From Ciceribacter ferrooxidans (GTDB taxonomy: Bacteria; Pseudomonadota; Alphaproteobacteria; Rhizobiales; Rhizobiaceae), in NCBI RefSeq assembly GCF_004137355.1, contig NZ_SDVB01000050.1, forward strand, positions 1 to 63,220: DNA of 63,220 bases, given 5' to 3'. Shown here piece after piece: positions 51,948 through 61,943 of this stretch; the first letter of the stretch is position 1; the number at the start of each line of letters is the position of its first letter. The notes under the pieces were generated by a model that saw only the letters and a list, made by a program, of their open reading frames with translations, was not told where the DNA came from and made no database searches. Made by a program: the position numbers and the translations under genes.

Positions 51948-54287
51948 TCAGGCCGTGCGCGTCGCCTGCCGCATGATGCAGTCGGGGATCTTCACCGAGA
52001 CGACGGTGCCGCAGCCTTCGCGGGAGCGGATGCCGAGCCGGCCGCCGTGCAGCGAAACGAGCGAGCGGGAGATCGCGAGCCCGAGGCCGGAGCCGCCCTT
52101 GCTCTTGGCATATTGGCTCTGCACCTGCTCGAAGGGCTGGCCGATCTTGGAAAGCGCCGTCTTCGGGATGCCGATGCCGGTATCGGCGATGGTGAGCATC
52201 ACGGCGCCGTCGATCTTGCGGGCGCGGAGCGCAATCTTGCCGCCGTTGTTGGTGAACTTCACCGCGTTCGACAGGATGTTGAGCAGGATCTGCTTCATGG
52301 CGCGGCGGTCCGCTTCCACGGTGAGGCCGGTCGAGACGCGCTGCTCGACATGGATGTTGCGCTGCTGGGCGGGGATTGCCGTCAGGCGGAGGCTCTCCTC
52401 GATGAGGGGGGCGAGGTCGATGGTCTCGCAGCGGATGCGCATCTGGCCCGCCTCGATCTTCGACATGTCGAGGATGTCGTTGATGACGTTGAGGAGATGC
52501 TTGCCGCTCTCGTGGATGTCCTTGGCGTATTCGGAGTATTTCGGCGAGCCGATCGGCCCGAACATGCCGGTGAGCAGGATTTCGGAGAAGCCGAGGATGG
52601 CGTTGAGCGGCGTGCGGAGCTCGTGGCTCATGTTGGCGAGGAACTCCGATTTCGCCTTGTTGGCCGCCTCGGCGCGGTCCTTCTCGGCCTGGTAGTTGGC
52701 GTTGGCGACCGAAAGCTCGGCCTTCTGCCGCTCGAGCTTGCGTTGCGAGGAGGAGAGGTCGCCGATGGTCGCCATCAGCCGGCGTTCCTGCTCGCGCAGG
52801 CGCTCCTGGTGACGCTTCAAAAGCGTGATGTCGGTGCCGACCGAGACGAGGCCGCCGTCGCGGGTGCGCCGTTCGTTGATCTGCAGCCAGCGCTCGTCGG
52901 CGAGCTGCACCTCGGTGGTGCGCGAGGTGCCGGTCTGGTCGGGATCGGCGACGCGCCGCTGGATGATCGGCCGCGCGGCCGCCGCCTGCACGACGGCGCG
53001 TTCGGTGCCCGGAACAAGCACGCTGTCCGGCAGGCCGTAGACCTGCTGGAAATGCGCGTTGCACATCACGAGACGGTCGTTCTTGTCCCAGAGCACAAAG
53101 GCCTCCGAGGTACATTCGATGGCGTCGGCGAGCCGCTGGTCGGCCTCGGCATAGCGCTGGGCGAGCCGGTGCTGCTCGGTGACGTCCATGGCGATGCCGA
53201 TGACGTGCATGCAGCCGGTCGAGGAGCGGATGACCTGGGCGCGGGCCCGCATCCAGACGTAGTGGCCGCTCGAATGGCGCATGCGGAAGACCTGGTCGAT
53301 CTGCCGGGGGTCGCCCTTGGCGACCGCGCGGGCGAGCGCATAGAGATTGCCGTCGTCCGGATGCATCAGCCGGGCGGCATCGGCAAAGCCAAGCACGGCG
53401 CCGGACGGCGGCAGGCCGAGCATCTCGTACATCGAGCGCGACCAGAAGAGCTTGCGGCTCTGAAGGTCGAAATCCCAGAGGCCGCAGCGGCCGCGCGACA
53501 GCGCCGCCTCGACGCGCAGGTTGGTTTCGAGAAAGGTGTCGTCGGCCTCGCGCGCCCGTTTGACCTGCTGGAAATAGGCATAGAGGATGACGAGCAGGAT
53601 CAGCGAGATGCCGGAGAAGAGCGTGACGCTGAGCGAGACTTCGCTGCGCCAGTAGGTGTCGAGCGGCTGCAGCGACTGTGCCGCCAGCACGAAGGCGCCC
53701 TTGGCGCCGACCGGTACCAGCACCACGTAGTGGCGGATGCCGTCGATGAAGGCTTCGAGCGCGCCGCTGCGATCGGCGACGTAGCGTATGCTGCCCGCCT
53801 GCGGCAGCAGTCCGGCCATATCCATGCCGACATAGCGTGCCCCGTCCGACGAAGACGCGAAGATGCGACCTTCGCCGTCGATCAACAGCAGGAAGGAGCC
53901 GGAAGCCAGCCGGTCCTGCGGCAGGTAGCGGGCAAGGACTGCCTCGGCGGCAAGCCGGTCGGAGGTCGCAAGGACGGTGCCGTCGGGTCCGAGGGCCGCG
54001 GCGGCGGTTGCCGCCGAAAGCGTCGCCGACTGCCGGAAGGCGCCCTCCATCCGGGAATATTCGGCGAGAATGCCGTTGAGGCGCGCCGTCGCGACGACCG
54101 CGAGGAAGGCGATGATGAGAACCGGAATGGCCCGCCTGAGCAGCGTTTCCGCCTGCCGCGAATTGCCGTCGCTCCCCGTCAGGACAATCGCCAGCCGCCG
54201 TCCGAGCCCGTCGATCCGACCCCCAAATCCCGAAAATTTGAGTCGCAGCCGCCCATCGGCCGCGGAAGCCCGCCGCACGTCCGCCAT
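51948..54287 (-). CDS. pleC: Cell-cycle sensor histidine kinase PleC
   Basis: 779 residues from ATG 54287 (preceded by 'AAGGTGGGACG'). The N-terminal membrane segment is 'RRAIPVLIIAFLAVVATARL', a periplasmic region of about 190 residues follows, and a second segment is 'LFSGISLILLVILYAYFQQV'. Two PAS domains are seen ('GRCGLWDFDLQSRKLFWSRS' and 'CTSEAFVLWDKNDRLVMCNA'), then a coiled coil. His555 is in 'SHELRTPLNAILGFSEILLT' followed by 'GMFGPIGSPKYSEYAKDIHE', the PleC/DivJ hallmark. ATPase motifs are 'NILSNAVKFTNNGG', 'DTGIGIPKTAL' and 'GSGLGLAISRSL'. PleC works with DivJ and DivK to control polarity and CtrA. Rhizobial pleC lies near glnE and degP, as here. Confidence 0.85.
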   Translation of the reverse strand: MADVRRASAADGRLRLKFSGFGGRIDGLGRRLAIVLTGSDGNSRQAETLLRRAIPVLIIAFLAVVATARLNGILAEYSRMEGAFRQSATLSAATAAAALGPDGTVLATSDRLAAEAVLARYLPQDRLASGSFLLLIDGEGRIFASSSDGARYVGMDMAGLLPQAGSIRYVADRSGALEAFIDGIRHYVVLVPVGAKGAFVLAAQSLQPLDTYWRSEVSLSVTLFSGISLILLVILYAYFQQVKRAREADDTFLETNLRVEAALSRGRCGLWDFDLQSRKLFWSRSMYEMLGLPPSGAVLGFADAARLMHPDDGNLYALARAVAKGDPRQIDQVFRMRHSSGHYVWMRARAQVIRSSTGCMHVIGIAMDVTEQHRLAQRYAEADQRLADAIECTSEAFVLWDKNDRLVMCNAHFQQVYGLPDSVLVPGTERAVVQAAAARPIIQRRVADPDQTGTSRTTEVQLADERWLQINERRTRDGGLVSVGTDITLLKRHQERLREQERRLMATIGDLSSSQRKLERQKAELSVANANYQAEKDRAEAANKAKSEFLANMSHELRTPLNAILGFSEILLTGMFGPIGSPKYSEYAKDIHESGKHLLNVINDILDMSKIEAGQMRIRCETIDLAPLIEESLRLTAIPAQQRNIHVEQRVSTGLTVEADRRAMKQILLNILSNAVKFTNNGGKIALRARKIDGAVMLTIADTGIGIPKTALSKIGQPFEQVQSQYAKSKGGSGLGLAISRSLVSLHGGRLGIRSREGCGTVVSVKIPDCIMRQATRTA

Positions 54288-54528
54288 CGTCCCACCTTGA
54301 TCCCTCGTATGATTCGAAGCGCCGCCCGCCCGAATCTGACTCAATGAATCACTGGCGATTCGCCTTGTCCAGACGGGGATGGTGAACAAAATGTTAAGCC
54401 CTTAATCGGAATCGGCTTTTTTTGGATCATGTCCGCCAAACGCTTGATTCCGATTGAAAAGAGGTCGCCCGCTGCCGTAGCACGGATGTCGGCCGCCGGC
54501 TGGCGGCGGGGCTCGGGGGCTTTTCCAA

Positions 54529-55392
54529 ATGGCATCATTTTCACGGCCGCGCGGTCTTTCAGCCGCCTGTTCCGGAACACTTCTCTCGGCGCTGCTGCTC
54601 GCCGCGCCTGCGGCGGCCGTCGAGGCGACGCCGCCGGAACTCTACGGCGAATTGACCGACGAGCAGCGGCAGGAGGCCGACCAGTTCACCCTCAACGTCG
54701 CGATCGGTACGGTCTTCCACGAGGCCGGCCACATGCTGGTGTCGGAACTTTCGCTGCCGGTGCTCGGCCGTGAGGAGGACGCCGTCGACGGGCTCGCCAT
54801 GCTGCTGTTGCTCGAGGCCGACGACGAGGACCTGAACGTCGCGGTGGAGGACTGGGCGAACATCTGGTTCCTCTCGGCCGATCCCGACGCCAAGCCCGAG
54901 GACATGCCATCCTGGGATTCCCACGGGCTCGACGAGCAGCGCGCCTACGCGACGATCTGCTGGATGCTCGGCAAGAACGAGAAGCGCTTCAGGGAATTTG
55001 CCGATTCGGTGGAGTATCCCGACTATCGCGCCGAGGAATGCCCCGGCGAATACCAGACGCTGGCGGCGAGCTGGGGTGCGGTGCTGAAGCCGCACGAGGC
55101 CGGCGAGGGCGACCAGACGAAATTCACGATCACCTACGACGAGACGAAGGACCCGAAGCTCGCCTATTTCCGCGAGATGATCCGCAGCGCCGGTCTGATG
55201 GAGATGGTGGCCGAGGTCTTCTCCGGCACCTACAAGCTGAAGGACGGCATAAGGCTGACGGCGAGCGAATGCGGCGAGGCCAATGCCTTCTGGGATCCCG
55301 AAGCGCGCGAGATGACGCTCTGCTATGAGGACCTGCAGAACAGCGCCGATCTCGACGCGCAGTGGTACATCGACAATCCCGACGAAGAATAG
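54529..55392 (+). CDS. DUF4344 domain metallopeptidase, secreted
   Basis: 287 residues from ATG 54529. A signal peptide ('LSAACSGTLLSALLLAAPAA') precedes the zinc motif His64-Glu-Ala-Gly-His68 in 'GTVFHEAGHMLVSELSLPV'. Downstream conserved segments are 'WDSHGLDEQRAYATICWMLG', 'YRAEECPGEYQTLAASWG' and 'NAFWDPEAREMTLCYEDL'. The family is annotated as a putative metallopeptidase; no substrate is known. It diverges from pleC; 54288-54528 holds both promoters. Confidence 0.85.
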   Translation: MASFSRPRGLSAACSGTLLSALLLAAPAAAVEATPPELYGELTDEQRQEADQFTLNVAIGTVFHEAGHMLVSELSLPVLGREEDAVDGLAMLLLLEADDEDLNVAVEDWANIWFLSADPDAKPEDMPSWDSHGLDEQRAYATICWMLGKNEKRFREFADSVEYPDYRAEECPGEYQTLAASWGAVLKPHEAGEGDQTKFTITYDETKDPKLAYFREMIRSAGLMEMVAEVFSGTYKLKDGIRLTASECGEANAFWDPEAREMTLCYEDLQNSADLDAQWYIDNPDEE

Positions 55393-55418
55393 AAAGCCAC
55401 GCGCTTCGGCATGGCTCG

Positions 55419-55441
55419 GGGTGGCGCACACGCCACCCTTT
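55419..55441. terminator. Bidirectional terminator between convergent genes
   Basis: GGGTGGCG (55419-55426), loop CACA, CGCCACCC (55431-55438), then TTT. Perfect 8-bp arms lie between the stop of the DUF4344 gene and that of pepN. Confidence 0.6.
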
Positions 55442-55444
55442 CGC

Positions 55445-58090
55445 TCAGCCCTTCAGCGTGCGGTCGACGATGTCGCGCACGTCGTTCGAGAGCACTTCGC
55501 GCTCGACCCGGACGAGCGCGGTGCGGGCAAGTTCGGCACGTGCCGGTTCCAGCTGCCGCCATGAGCGCATGGAGGTGAGAAGGCGTGCGGCGAGTTGCGG
55601 GTTCTTCGCGTCGATCCTGAGGATCTCCTCGGAGAGGAAACGGTAGCCGGCACCGTCGGCGCGGTTGAAGCCGGTCGGGTTGCTGAAGACGAAGGCGCCG
55701 ACGAGTGAGCGGACCCGGTTCGGGTTGTTCTCGTTGAAGTGCCGGTTCCCCTTGAGCCGCATGACGCGGGCGAGCGCCCCATCGCCGGGGATCGTCGCCT
55801 GGATCTGGAACCACTTGTCGATGACGAGCGCATTCTCGGCGAAGCGTGCCTCGAAGGCGGCAAGTGCGGCGTGCGTTTCCGGTGCCTCGGGGAAGCGGTG
55901 CGCGAGCACCGTCAGCGCCTGGGCGAGGTCGGTCATGTTGTCGGCCTTCGCAAAGGCCTCCGCCGCAAGAGCGGGCGTATCCGCTGCGATCGTGCGGTAG
56001 AGCAGGGCGGCGTTGCGCAGCGCCCGGCGGCCGGCGCTCGCCGCATCGGGGCTGTAGCCGCCGTCCGGCGTCATCGTGTCGTAGAGGCTGCCGAAGGTCT
56101 CGGCGCCGGTACGCGCTATTGCCGTCAGCACCGCCTCGCGGCCGGCATGAATGGCGTCGGGGTCGTTGTCGCCGCCGAGTTCGCGGGCGATGTCGGCCTC
56201 GCTCGGCAGCGTCAGCGCCTGGGCGCGGAAGGCGGGCTCCAGCGCCGGGTCGGCGGCGACGGCGAGCAGCGCGTCGGCGAAGGTGACGTCGATCTGGATC
56301 GCCTCACCCTTGCGCGCGGCGCGGGCCGCATCCTTGAGCGCCGGCAGCGCCAGATCGGTGATCGCCTGCCAGCGGGAGAAGAGGTCGGTCTCGTGGCGGG
56401 CGATGAGGGCGAGGTCGGCCGGCTTCTGGTCGTAGCGGACGACGACCGGCGCGGAGAAACTGCGGTTCAGCGAAAGCGCCGGGCGGGACGGAATGCCGGT
56501 GAAGATGACCTTGTGGCGGGCCTCCTTGAGATGGAGGACGCTGCCGGTCATTTCGGCACCCTCGACCGAGGTGGGCGCGGCGATCGTGCCGTCCTCCAGC
56601 ACCAGGGCGAGATCGAGCGGAATGTGCATCGGCTTCTTGTCGGCCTGGCCAGGTGTCGGCGGCACCGTCTGGCCGATCTCGAGGGTCAGCGTCTTGCCGG
56701 CGGCGTCATAGGCCGCGGCGACGCTCACATGCGGCGTGCCGGCCTGGTTGTACCAGAGGGAAAACTGGCCGAGATCGCGGCCGCTCGCAGCCTCGAAGCA
56801 GCGGACGAAATCCTCGACCGTGGCGGCCTCGCCGTCATGGCGCTCGAAATAGAGGTCCATGCCCTTCTTGAAGAGGTCGCGGCCGAGGATCGTCGCGATC
56901 ATGCGGGTGACTTCGGAGCCCTTCTCGTAGACGGTCGTCGTGTAGAAGTTGTTGATCTCGCGATATTTGTCGGGGCGGACGGGATGGGCGAGCGGGCCGG
57001 CATCCTCCGGGAACTGCTCCGAGCGCAGGTGCCGGACCTCGGCGATGCGCTTCACCGGCCGCGAGCGCTGGTCGGCGGAAAATTCGTGGTCGCGGAAGAC
57101 GGTGAGGCCTTCCTTGAGGCAGAGCTGGAACCAGTCGCGGCAGGTGATGCGGTTGCCGGTCCAGTTGTGGAAGTATTCATGCGCGATGATCGCCTCGATA
57201 TTGGCGTAGTCGGCGTCGGTGGCCGTCTCCGGATCGGCAAGCACGTACTTGTCGTTGAAGACGTTGAGGCCCTTGTTCTCCATCGCCCCCATGTTGAAGT
57301 CGGAGACGGCGACGATCATGAAGATGTCGAGGTCGTATTCGCGGCCGAAGACCTCCTCGTCCCATTTCATCGAACGCTTCAAGGCATCCATCGCATAGGC
57401 CGCGCGCGGCTCCTTGCCGTGCTCGACATAGATCTTCAGGGCGACCTCGCGGCCCGACATGGTGGTGAACTTGTCCTCAACCACGCCGAGATCGCCGGCG
57501 ACGAGCGCGAAGAGATAGGCCGGCTTCGGATGGGGATCGAACCAGGCGGCGAAATGGCGGCCCTCGTCGAAATTGCCGCCGCCGAGATAGTTGCCGTTGG
57601 AGAGCAGCAGCGGATTGGCGGCCTTGTCGGCGATGATGGTGACCGTGTAGGGCGCAAGCACGTCCGGGCGATCGGGGAAATAGGTGATGCGGCGGAACCC
57701 TTCCGCCTCGCACTGGGTGCAGTAGATGCCGCTCGAGCGGTAGAGCCCCATGAGCTGCGAATTGGCCTGCGGGTTGATGACTGTGGTGATCGTCAGCTCG
57801 AAGGGCGAGGATTCCGGCAGGTCGCGAACGACGAGGGTGTCGGGCGTCGCCGTATAGCGCTCACGCGCCATCTCCATCTGGTCGAACAGCAGGCCGGAGA
57901 GCGTCAGCTCGTCGCCGTCGAGAACGAGCGGAGCCGCAGGATCGGTGCCCTCGCGGCGGTGGAAGATCAGGCGCGCCTCGACCTTTGTCGCCTCCGGATC
58001 GAGCTCGAAAGTCAGATCAACGCGTTCCAGAACGAAATCGGTTGGGCGGTAATCTGCCAGATGAATGATCCGGCCCGTGTCTGTTCGCAT
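55445..58090 (-). CDS. pepN: Aminopeptidase N (PepN, M1 family)
   Basis: 881 residues from ATG 58090, chosen because 'AGGAAGAATTC' gives a ribosome site; ATG 58117 (9 residues earlier) is the alternative. The zinc site is His304-Glu305-x-x-His308 plus Glu327 ('HEYFHNWTGNRITCRDW' followed by 'LKEGLTVFRDHEFSAD'). The exopeptidase motif is 'NMGAMENKGLNVFNDKYVLA'. The 'QCEAEGFRRITYFPDRPDVL' segment and length match the gammaproteobacterial-type PepN (about 870). It is a cytoplasmic broad-specificity aminopeptidase. Confidence 0.95.
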   Translation of the reverse strand: MRTDTGRIIHLADYRPTDFVLERVDLTFELDPEATKVEARLIFHRREGTDPAAPLVLDGDELTLSGLLFDQMEMARERYTATPDTLVVRDLPESSPFELTITTVINPQANSQLMGLYRSSGIYCTQCEAEGFRRITYFPDRPDVLAPYTVTIIADKAANPLLLSNGNYLGGGNFDEGRHFAAWFDPHPKPAYLFALVAGDLGVVEDKFTTMSGREVALKIYVEHGKEPRAAYAMDALKRSMKWDEEVFGREYDLDIFMIVAVSDFNMGAMENKGLNVFNDKYVLADPETATDADYANIEAIIAHEYFHNWTGNRITCRDWFQLCLKEGLTVFRDHEFSADQRSRPVKRIAEVRHLRSEQFPEDAGPLAHPVRPDKYREINNFYTTTVYEKGSEVTRMIATILGRDLFKKGMDLYFERHDGEAATVEDFVRCFEAASGRDLGQFSLWYNQAGTPHVSVAAAYDAAGKTLTLEIGQTVPPTPGQADKKPMHIPLDLALVLEDGTIAAPTSVEGAEMTGSVLHLKEARHKVIFTGIPSRPALSLNRSFSAPVVVRYDQKPADLALIARHETDLFSRWQAITDLALPALKDAARAARKGEAIQIDVTFADALLAVAADPALEPAFRAQALTLPSEADIARELGGDNDPDAIHAGREAVLTAIARTGAETFGSLYDTMTPDGGYSPDAASAGRRALRNAALLYRTIAADTPALAAEAFAKADNMTDLAQALTVLAHRFPEAPETHAALAAFEARFAENALVIDKWFQIQATIPGDGALARVMRLKGNRHFNENNPNRVRSLVGAFVFSNPTGFNRADGAGYRFLSEEILRIDAKNPQLAARLLTSMRSWRQLEPARAELARTALVRVEREVLSNDVRDIVDRTLKG

Positions 58091-58459
58091 GAATTCTTCC
58101 TGCTCGGTGTCTTGCATGAATCCGGCACCCGCGAACGTAAATGAGATACGAGCCAGCGCGATTTCGGCCGGGATGATTGCAGTAATTTCTGAACGATTGT
58201 TAAAATTATCACGAATACTTGCCCGCGGGCAGATAAATTCGATTTCACTGAAGGAAGAACCGTCGCAAGGTGGGTCCGGACCGGTGCCGCGCGACCGTTT
58301 CTGTTGCCGGAAAGCGTACCCGATCCGCCGCCGCCGGCCTTGCAAGACGCTTCGGCCCGGCCGATGATGGACGCTCTTGCCTTTTCGCGGCGGATGCCGC
58401 GCAGCCGCCCACTCCCGTCACCAGAAAGGTCCCGCCCGGGGGCTCACGAGAAGCAACAG

Positions 58460-59392
58460 ATGGACTCTGCCGTTTCCGATCCGCTTCGCGGCATCCTCAT
58501 GAAGGTCTGCTCGGTCATGGTCTTCGTCGGCATGCAGACGTCGATCAAGCTGGCCGGCGCCGGCATGCCGCCGGGGCAGATCGTCTTCTACCGTTCCGCC
58601 TTCGCCATGCTGCCGATCCTTGTCTATCTCGCCTGGCGACGGGAGATCGGCACGGCCTTCGGCACCGACAATCCGGTCGGCCACCTGAAGCGCGGGCTGA
58701 TCGGGGTCGCGTCGATGAGCGTCGGCTTCTACGGCCTCGTTCTCCTGCCGCTGCCGGACGCCATCGCCATCGGCTATGCGATGCCGCTGATCGCCGTCGT
58801 CTTCGCGGCAGTCTTCCTGCGCGAGGCGGTACGCGTCTATCGCTGGACGGCAGTCTTCGTCGGCATGATCGGGGTCGCGATCATCTCCTGGCCGAAGCTG
58901 ACGCTCTTCGGCGCCGAGGGTCAGCAGTCTGAGGCGGCGATCGGGGCGATCGCCGTGCTCGCCTCCGCCATGCTCGGCGCGGCCGCCATGCTGCAGGTGC
59001 GCCAGCTGGTACAGACCGAGAAGACGCCGACCATCGTCATGTATTTCTCGCTGACCGCTTCGGTGCTCGCCGCCTTCACCTGGTTCCTCGGCTGGCAGTC
59101 GCTCTCCTGGACCCAGCTCGGTCTGATGGCGCTCGCCGGCATCTTCGGCGGGGTAGGGCAGATCCTGCTGACCGAGAGCTACCGCTATGCAGACGTCTCG
59201 ACGATCGCGCCCTTCGAATACACCTCGATCATCTTGGGCTCGGTGGTCGCCTACTTCCTCTTCGGCGACGTGCCGACGCTGACGACGCTGATCGGCGCGG
59301 CGATCGTCGTTGCCGCGGGCATTTTCATCATCTACCGCGAACACCAGCTGGGGCTCGAACGGAAGGCGGCACGCAAGGCCTCGACGCCGTAA
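58460..59392 (+). CDS. EamA/DMT family transporter
   Basis: 310 residues from ATG 58460 ('MDSAVSDPLRGILMKVCSVM'); the frame is open from 58304 but earlier codons are unlikely. Ten hydrophobic segments in two EamA halves: 'VFVGMQTSIKLAGAGMPPGQ', 'LKRGLIGVASMSVGFYGLVL', 'AIAIGYAMPLIAVVFAAVFL', 'IAPFEYTSIILGSVVAYFLF' and 'TTLIGAAIVVAAGIFIIYRE'. The pattern is that of RhaT/YdcZ-like carriers; the solute is unknown. The 58091-58459 gap contains the divergent pepN promoter region. Confidence 0.9.
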   Translation: MDSAVSDPLRGILMKVCSVMVFVGMQTSIKLAGAGMPPGQIVFYRSAFAMLPILVYLAWRREIGTAFGTDNPVGHLKRGLIGVASMSVGFYGLVLLPLPDAIAIGYAMPLIAVVFAAVFLREAVRVYRWTAVFVGMIGVAIISWPKLTLFGAEGQQSEAAIGAIAVLASAMLGAAAMLQVRQLVQTEKTPTIVMYFSLTASVLAAFTWFLGWQSLSWTQLGLMALAGIFGGVGQILLTESYRYADVSTIAPFEYTSIILGSVVAYFLFGDVPTLTTLIGAAIVVAAGIFIIYREHQLGLERKAARKASTP

Positions 59393-59416
59393 GTCGGCCC
59401 TTGCAGGAGGCCCGTG

Positions 59417-60682
59417 TCAGGCGGGTTCGCCGCCGGGAATGCCGTTGTCGTCGTCGGCCAGCGGCCCTGTCGCGTTCACCCGGTCGGCGCCGAGCACGGG
59501 GATCGTGGCGCCCTGGAAATCGGTCTTCTCGTCGCGGGCCTTGCCCCGCCGGCGGCCCATGCGCCAGGCGGCATAGCCTGCATAGACGGCGAAGATGAAG
59601 GCCAGAAACCAGACGAGCCCGACCGGTCCGAGGGCCTGCATGAGGCTGCCGCCGATCAGCGGCCCGGTGACCGTTCCCATGCCGTAGAGGATCATCACGC
59701 CGCCGGAGACGGTCACGTATTCGCCGGGTTCGGCCATGTCCGCCGCATGGGCGGCGTTGAGCGCGTAGACGGGGTAGAGCACAGAACCGACGAAGAAGCC
59801 GGCGATACAGGCGGCGACGACCCCGAGCGCACCAAAGGCGGCCATGGCGAGGCTCGCCGCAACGCCGAAAAGGCCGCAGGCGATCATCACTAGGCGCCGG
59901 TCGATGCGGTCGGAAATGCGTCCGATCGGCATCTGGGCGAGCGCTCCGCCGGCAAGCACTGCGGCAAGCAGCGTCGCGCCGCCGGCGGCATCCATGCCGA
60001 TCGCCTGGCTGTAGACGCCGCCGAGGCTGCCCCAGGTGCCCGACAGCGCGCCGGCGAGCAGTGAGCCGACGAAGGCGATCGGCGAACGCCGGTAGAGGCG
60101 GACGAGGTCGAAACGCGCCTCGGCGATCGGCGCCGGGGAGGGCGCGGTCGACAGCATGGTCGGCAAAAGCGCCAGCGAGAAGACGATGCCGCAGGCGACG
60201 AAGAGCCCCATGTCGTTCGGATCGCCGAGCGGCACGAGATACTGGCCGCCGATCGAGCCGAGGAGGCAGGTGATCATGTAGACGGAGAAGACAGCGCCGC
60301 GATTATCGTTGGTGACGCGCTCGTTGAGCCAGCTTTCGATGATGAGGTAACTGCCGGCGATGGCGAAACCCGCGAGCGCCCGGAAGGCGAGCCAGGCATA
60401 GACCTCGACCAGCAGCGCCGAGAACAGGATCGAGACGGTGAGCAGGGTGATGAGCGCGCCGAAGACGCGGACATGGCCGACCCGGCGCACCAGGACCGGC
60501 GTGACGATGCAGGAGAGCGTGAAGCCGAGCGTATAGGCCGTCGCGATCACGGAAACGGTGACCGTGGACCAGCCTTCGGCCAGCGAACGCAGCGGCACCA
60601 GATAGTTCATCAGCCCGAGCCCGGTCATCATCAGGAGGGTGGACAGCATGAGGGCGGCGATGGAGGCGAGGCTGTTCAGCAT
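59417..60682 (-). CDS. MFS transporter, YcaD-like
   Basis: 421 residues with 12 membrane segments ('ALMLSTLLMMTGLGLMNYLV', 'STVTVSVIATAYTLGFTLSC', 'GFAIAGSYLIIESWLNERVT', 'FVGSLLAGALSGTWGSLGGV', 'GFFVGSVLYPVYALNAAHAA' and 'GVMILYGMGTVTGPLIGGSL'). The 'IIESWLNERVTNDNRG' stretch is typical of the YcaD/UhpC-like subgroup of unknown substrate. The C-terminus ends in a hydrophilic tail. It is transcribed toward the EamA gene. Confidence 0.9.
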   Translation of the reverse strand: MLNSLASIAALMLSTLLMMTGLGLMNYLVPLRSLAEGWSTVTVSVIATAYTLGFTLSCIVTPVLVRRVGHVRVFGALITLLTVSILFSALLVEVYAWLAFRALAGFAIAGSYLIIESWLNERVTNDNRGAVFSVYMITCLLGSIGGQYLVPLGDPNDMGLFVACGIVFSLALLPTMLSTAPSPAPIAEARFDLVRLYRRSPIAFVGSLLAGALSGTWGSLGGVYSQAIGMDAAGGATLLAAVLAGGALAQMPIGRISDRIDRRLVMIACGLFGVAASLAMAAFGALGVVAACIAGFFVGSVLYPVYALNAAHAADMAEPGEYVTVSGGVMILYGMGTVTGPLIGGSLMQALGPVGLVWFLAFIFAVYAGYAAWRMGRRRGKARDEKTDFQGATIPVLGADRVNATGPLADDDNGIPGGEPA

Positions 60683-61019
60683 CGGGGCCGATTCCGTTCG
60701 GAGAGTGCCAAGCCTTTATGATGAAACGAGGATTGTGTCGACGGGAAAGCAAGCAGACGCATGGTTGCATGCGCGGTTGCGCATACTCCTCATATGGTTG
60801 CGCCATGTGGAACAAAGATGTATTCTGTCAATATGACCAACCATTTAGGCCTTCATGCCAGGTGCCCGACGGTTCTTTATTCATAAGCACTAATTCATAT
60901 TTCGAGTATAAGATGACCGTCGTGGTGGCGGGTAAGCGACGATACCGACCGGATTTCTGGGTCGGACGGTTGTCGCGACAAAGGGGCGGGGCTCCCCGAG
61001 GGGAAAGGCGAGGCTGACA
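60683..61019. other. AT-rich intergenic region
   Basis: 337 bp between two divergent genes, with GC clearly below the surroundings around 60720-60920 ('TTCATAAGCACTAATTCATA'). It must hold both promoters. No repeat family, terminator or RNA was recognised. Confidence 0.5.
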
Positions 61020-61919
61020 ATGGCGTATTCCGCTGCGGATCTGCAGGCGCATCCGCGTTTCCTTCTGGCGGTCCGCTTTCTCGCGGACAAACTGCGTGGC
61101 GTCCACGACGGCAATCCGCGCCTTGCGCGCTTCCTCGCCTCCCAGCAGCGCTGGCTGTTGAGCCAAGCGGCTTTCGCCCTGCACAACGAATATGATCCCG
61201 CCGTGCCGCGCTCCGGTCTCACCATCAGCCGACTGCGCGACATGGCGACCGGGGTGGATGCGGCGAGCCGCAATACGATCCTGAATTTCCTCAACCAGCT
61301 CCAGGCCTATCGCTTCATGCGGATCGCCGGCGAAGCGGCAAAGCGGCCCCGCCGCTTCGAGCCGACGCAGGTGAGTGTCGAGGCGATGTTCAACTGGCTG
61401 CTCGCCAATCTGGCGGCGCTCGACCAGATGGACGGCGGCGCCCGCGCCGCGACACTGGTGGATCATCCCGAGCTGTTCCGCCTGATCCAGCCGCAGGCCG
61501 CCCGGCAGACGATCGAGGACCCGCGCTGGCGGGAGCCGCCGCCGAGGGTTGCGATGTTTCTCTGGACCGAGTCCGGCGGGCTGGTGATGGACGAACTGAT
61601 GCGCAGGGTGGGGACGGGCGTCCCGGAGGCCGAGCTGGTCGATGTCGGCCGGATCGATGCCCGCGCGATGGCCGAGACCTTCCGCATGTCGCGCACCCAT
61701 TTGCAGCGGCTTCTCAACCGCGCGATCGCCGAAGGCTGCCTCGTCTGGAAGGGGGACGGACGCAAGGAGGGCCTGTGCCTCACCCGCGATTTCCTGCAGG
61801 AATATCTCGGCTGGCAGGCGATCAAGTTTGCGGCGGTCGACGAGGCCTACGAGGATGCCTGCCGCAAGCTCAACCTCTGCGGCCCCGAAGAGATCCGCCC
61901 GGCCGCGACGGAACGCTGA
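61020..61919 (+). CDS. Unrecognised protein with a C-terminal winged-helix-like region
   Basis: 299 residues, no membrane segment or signal. The N-terminal half is helical ('RFLLAVRFLADKLRGVHDGN', 'FLASQQRWLLSQAAFALHNE'). A first possible wHTH is at 'LTISRLRDMATGVDAASRNT' (residues 68-87), and a second at 'MAETFRMSRTHLQRLLNRAI' with 'EGCLVWKGDGRKEGLCLTRD' (residues 217-262). Repeated winged-helix-like segments suggest a transcriptional regulator of a family not recognised. The spacing and codon use are those of a normal chromosomal gene. Confidence 0.7.
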   Translation: MAYSAADLQAHPRFLLAVRFLADKLRGVHDGNPRLARFLASQQRWLLSQAAFALHNEYDPAVPRSGLTISRLRDMATGVDAASRNTILNFLNQLQAYRFMRIAGEAAKRPRRFEPTQVSVEAMFNWLLANLAALDQMDGGARAATLVDHPELFRLIQPQAARQTIEDPRWREPPPRVAMFLWTESGGLVMDELMRRVGTGVPEAELVDVGRIDARAMAETFRMSRTHLQRLLNRAIAEGCLVWKGDGRKEGLCLTRDFLQEYLGWQAIKFAAVDEAYEDACRKLNLCGPEEIRPAATER

Positions 61920-61943
61920 ACCGGCGGACGGCGGAGCGCTGTC

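Noticed and set aside
52047-54347. A 766-codon forward open frame over pleC
   Set aside because: Antisense to a well-recognised histidine kinase; no protein features.
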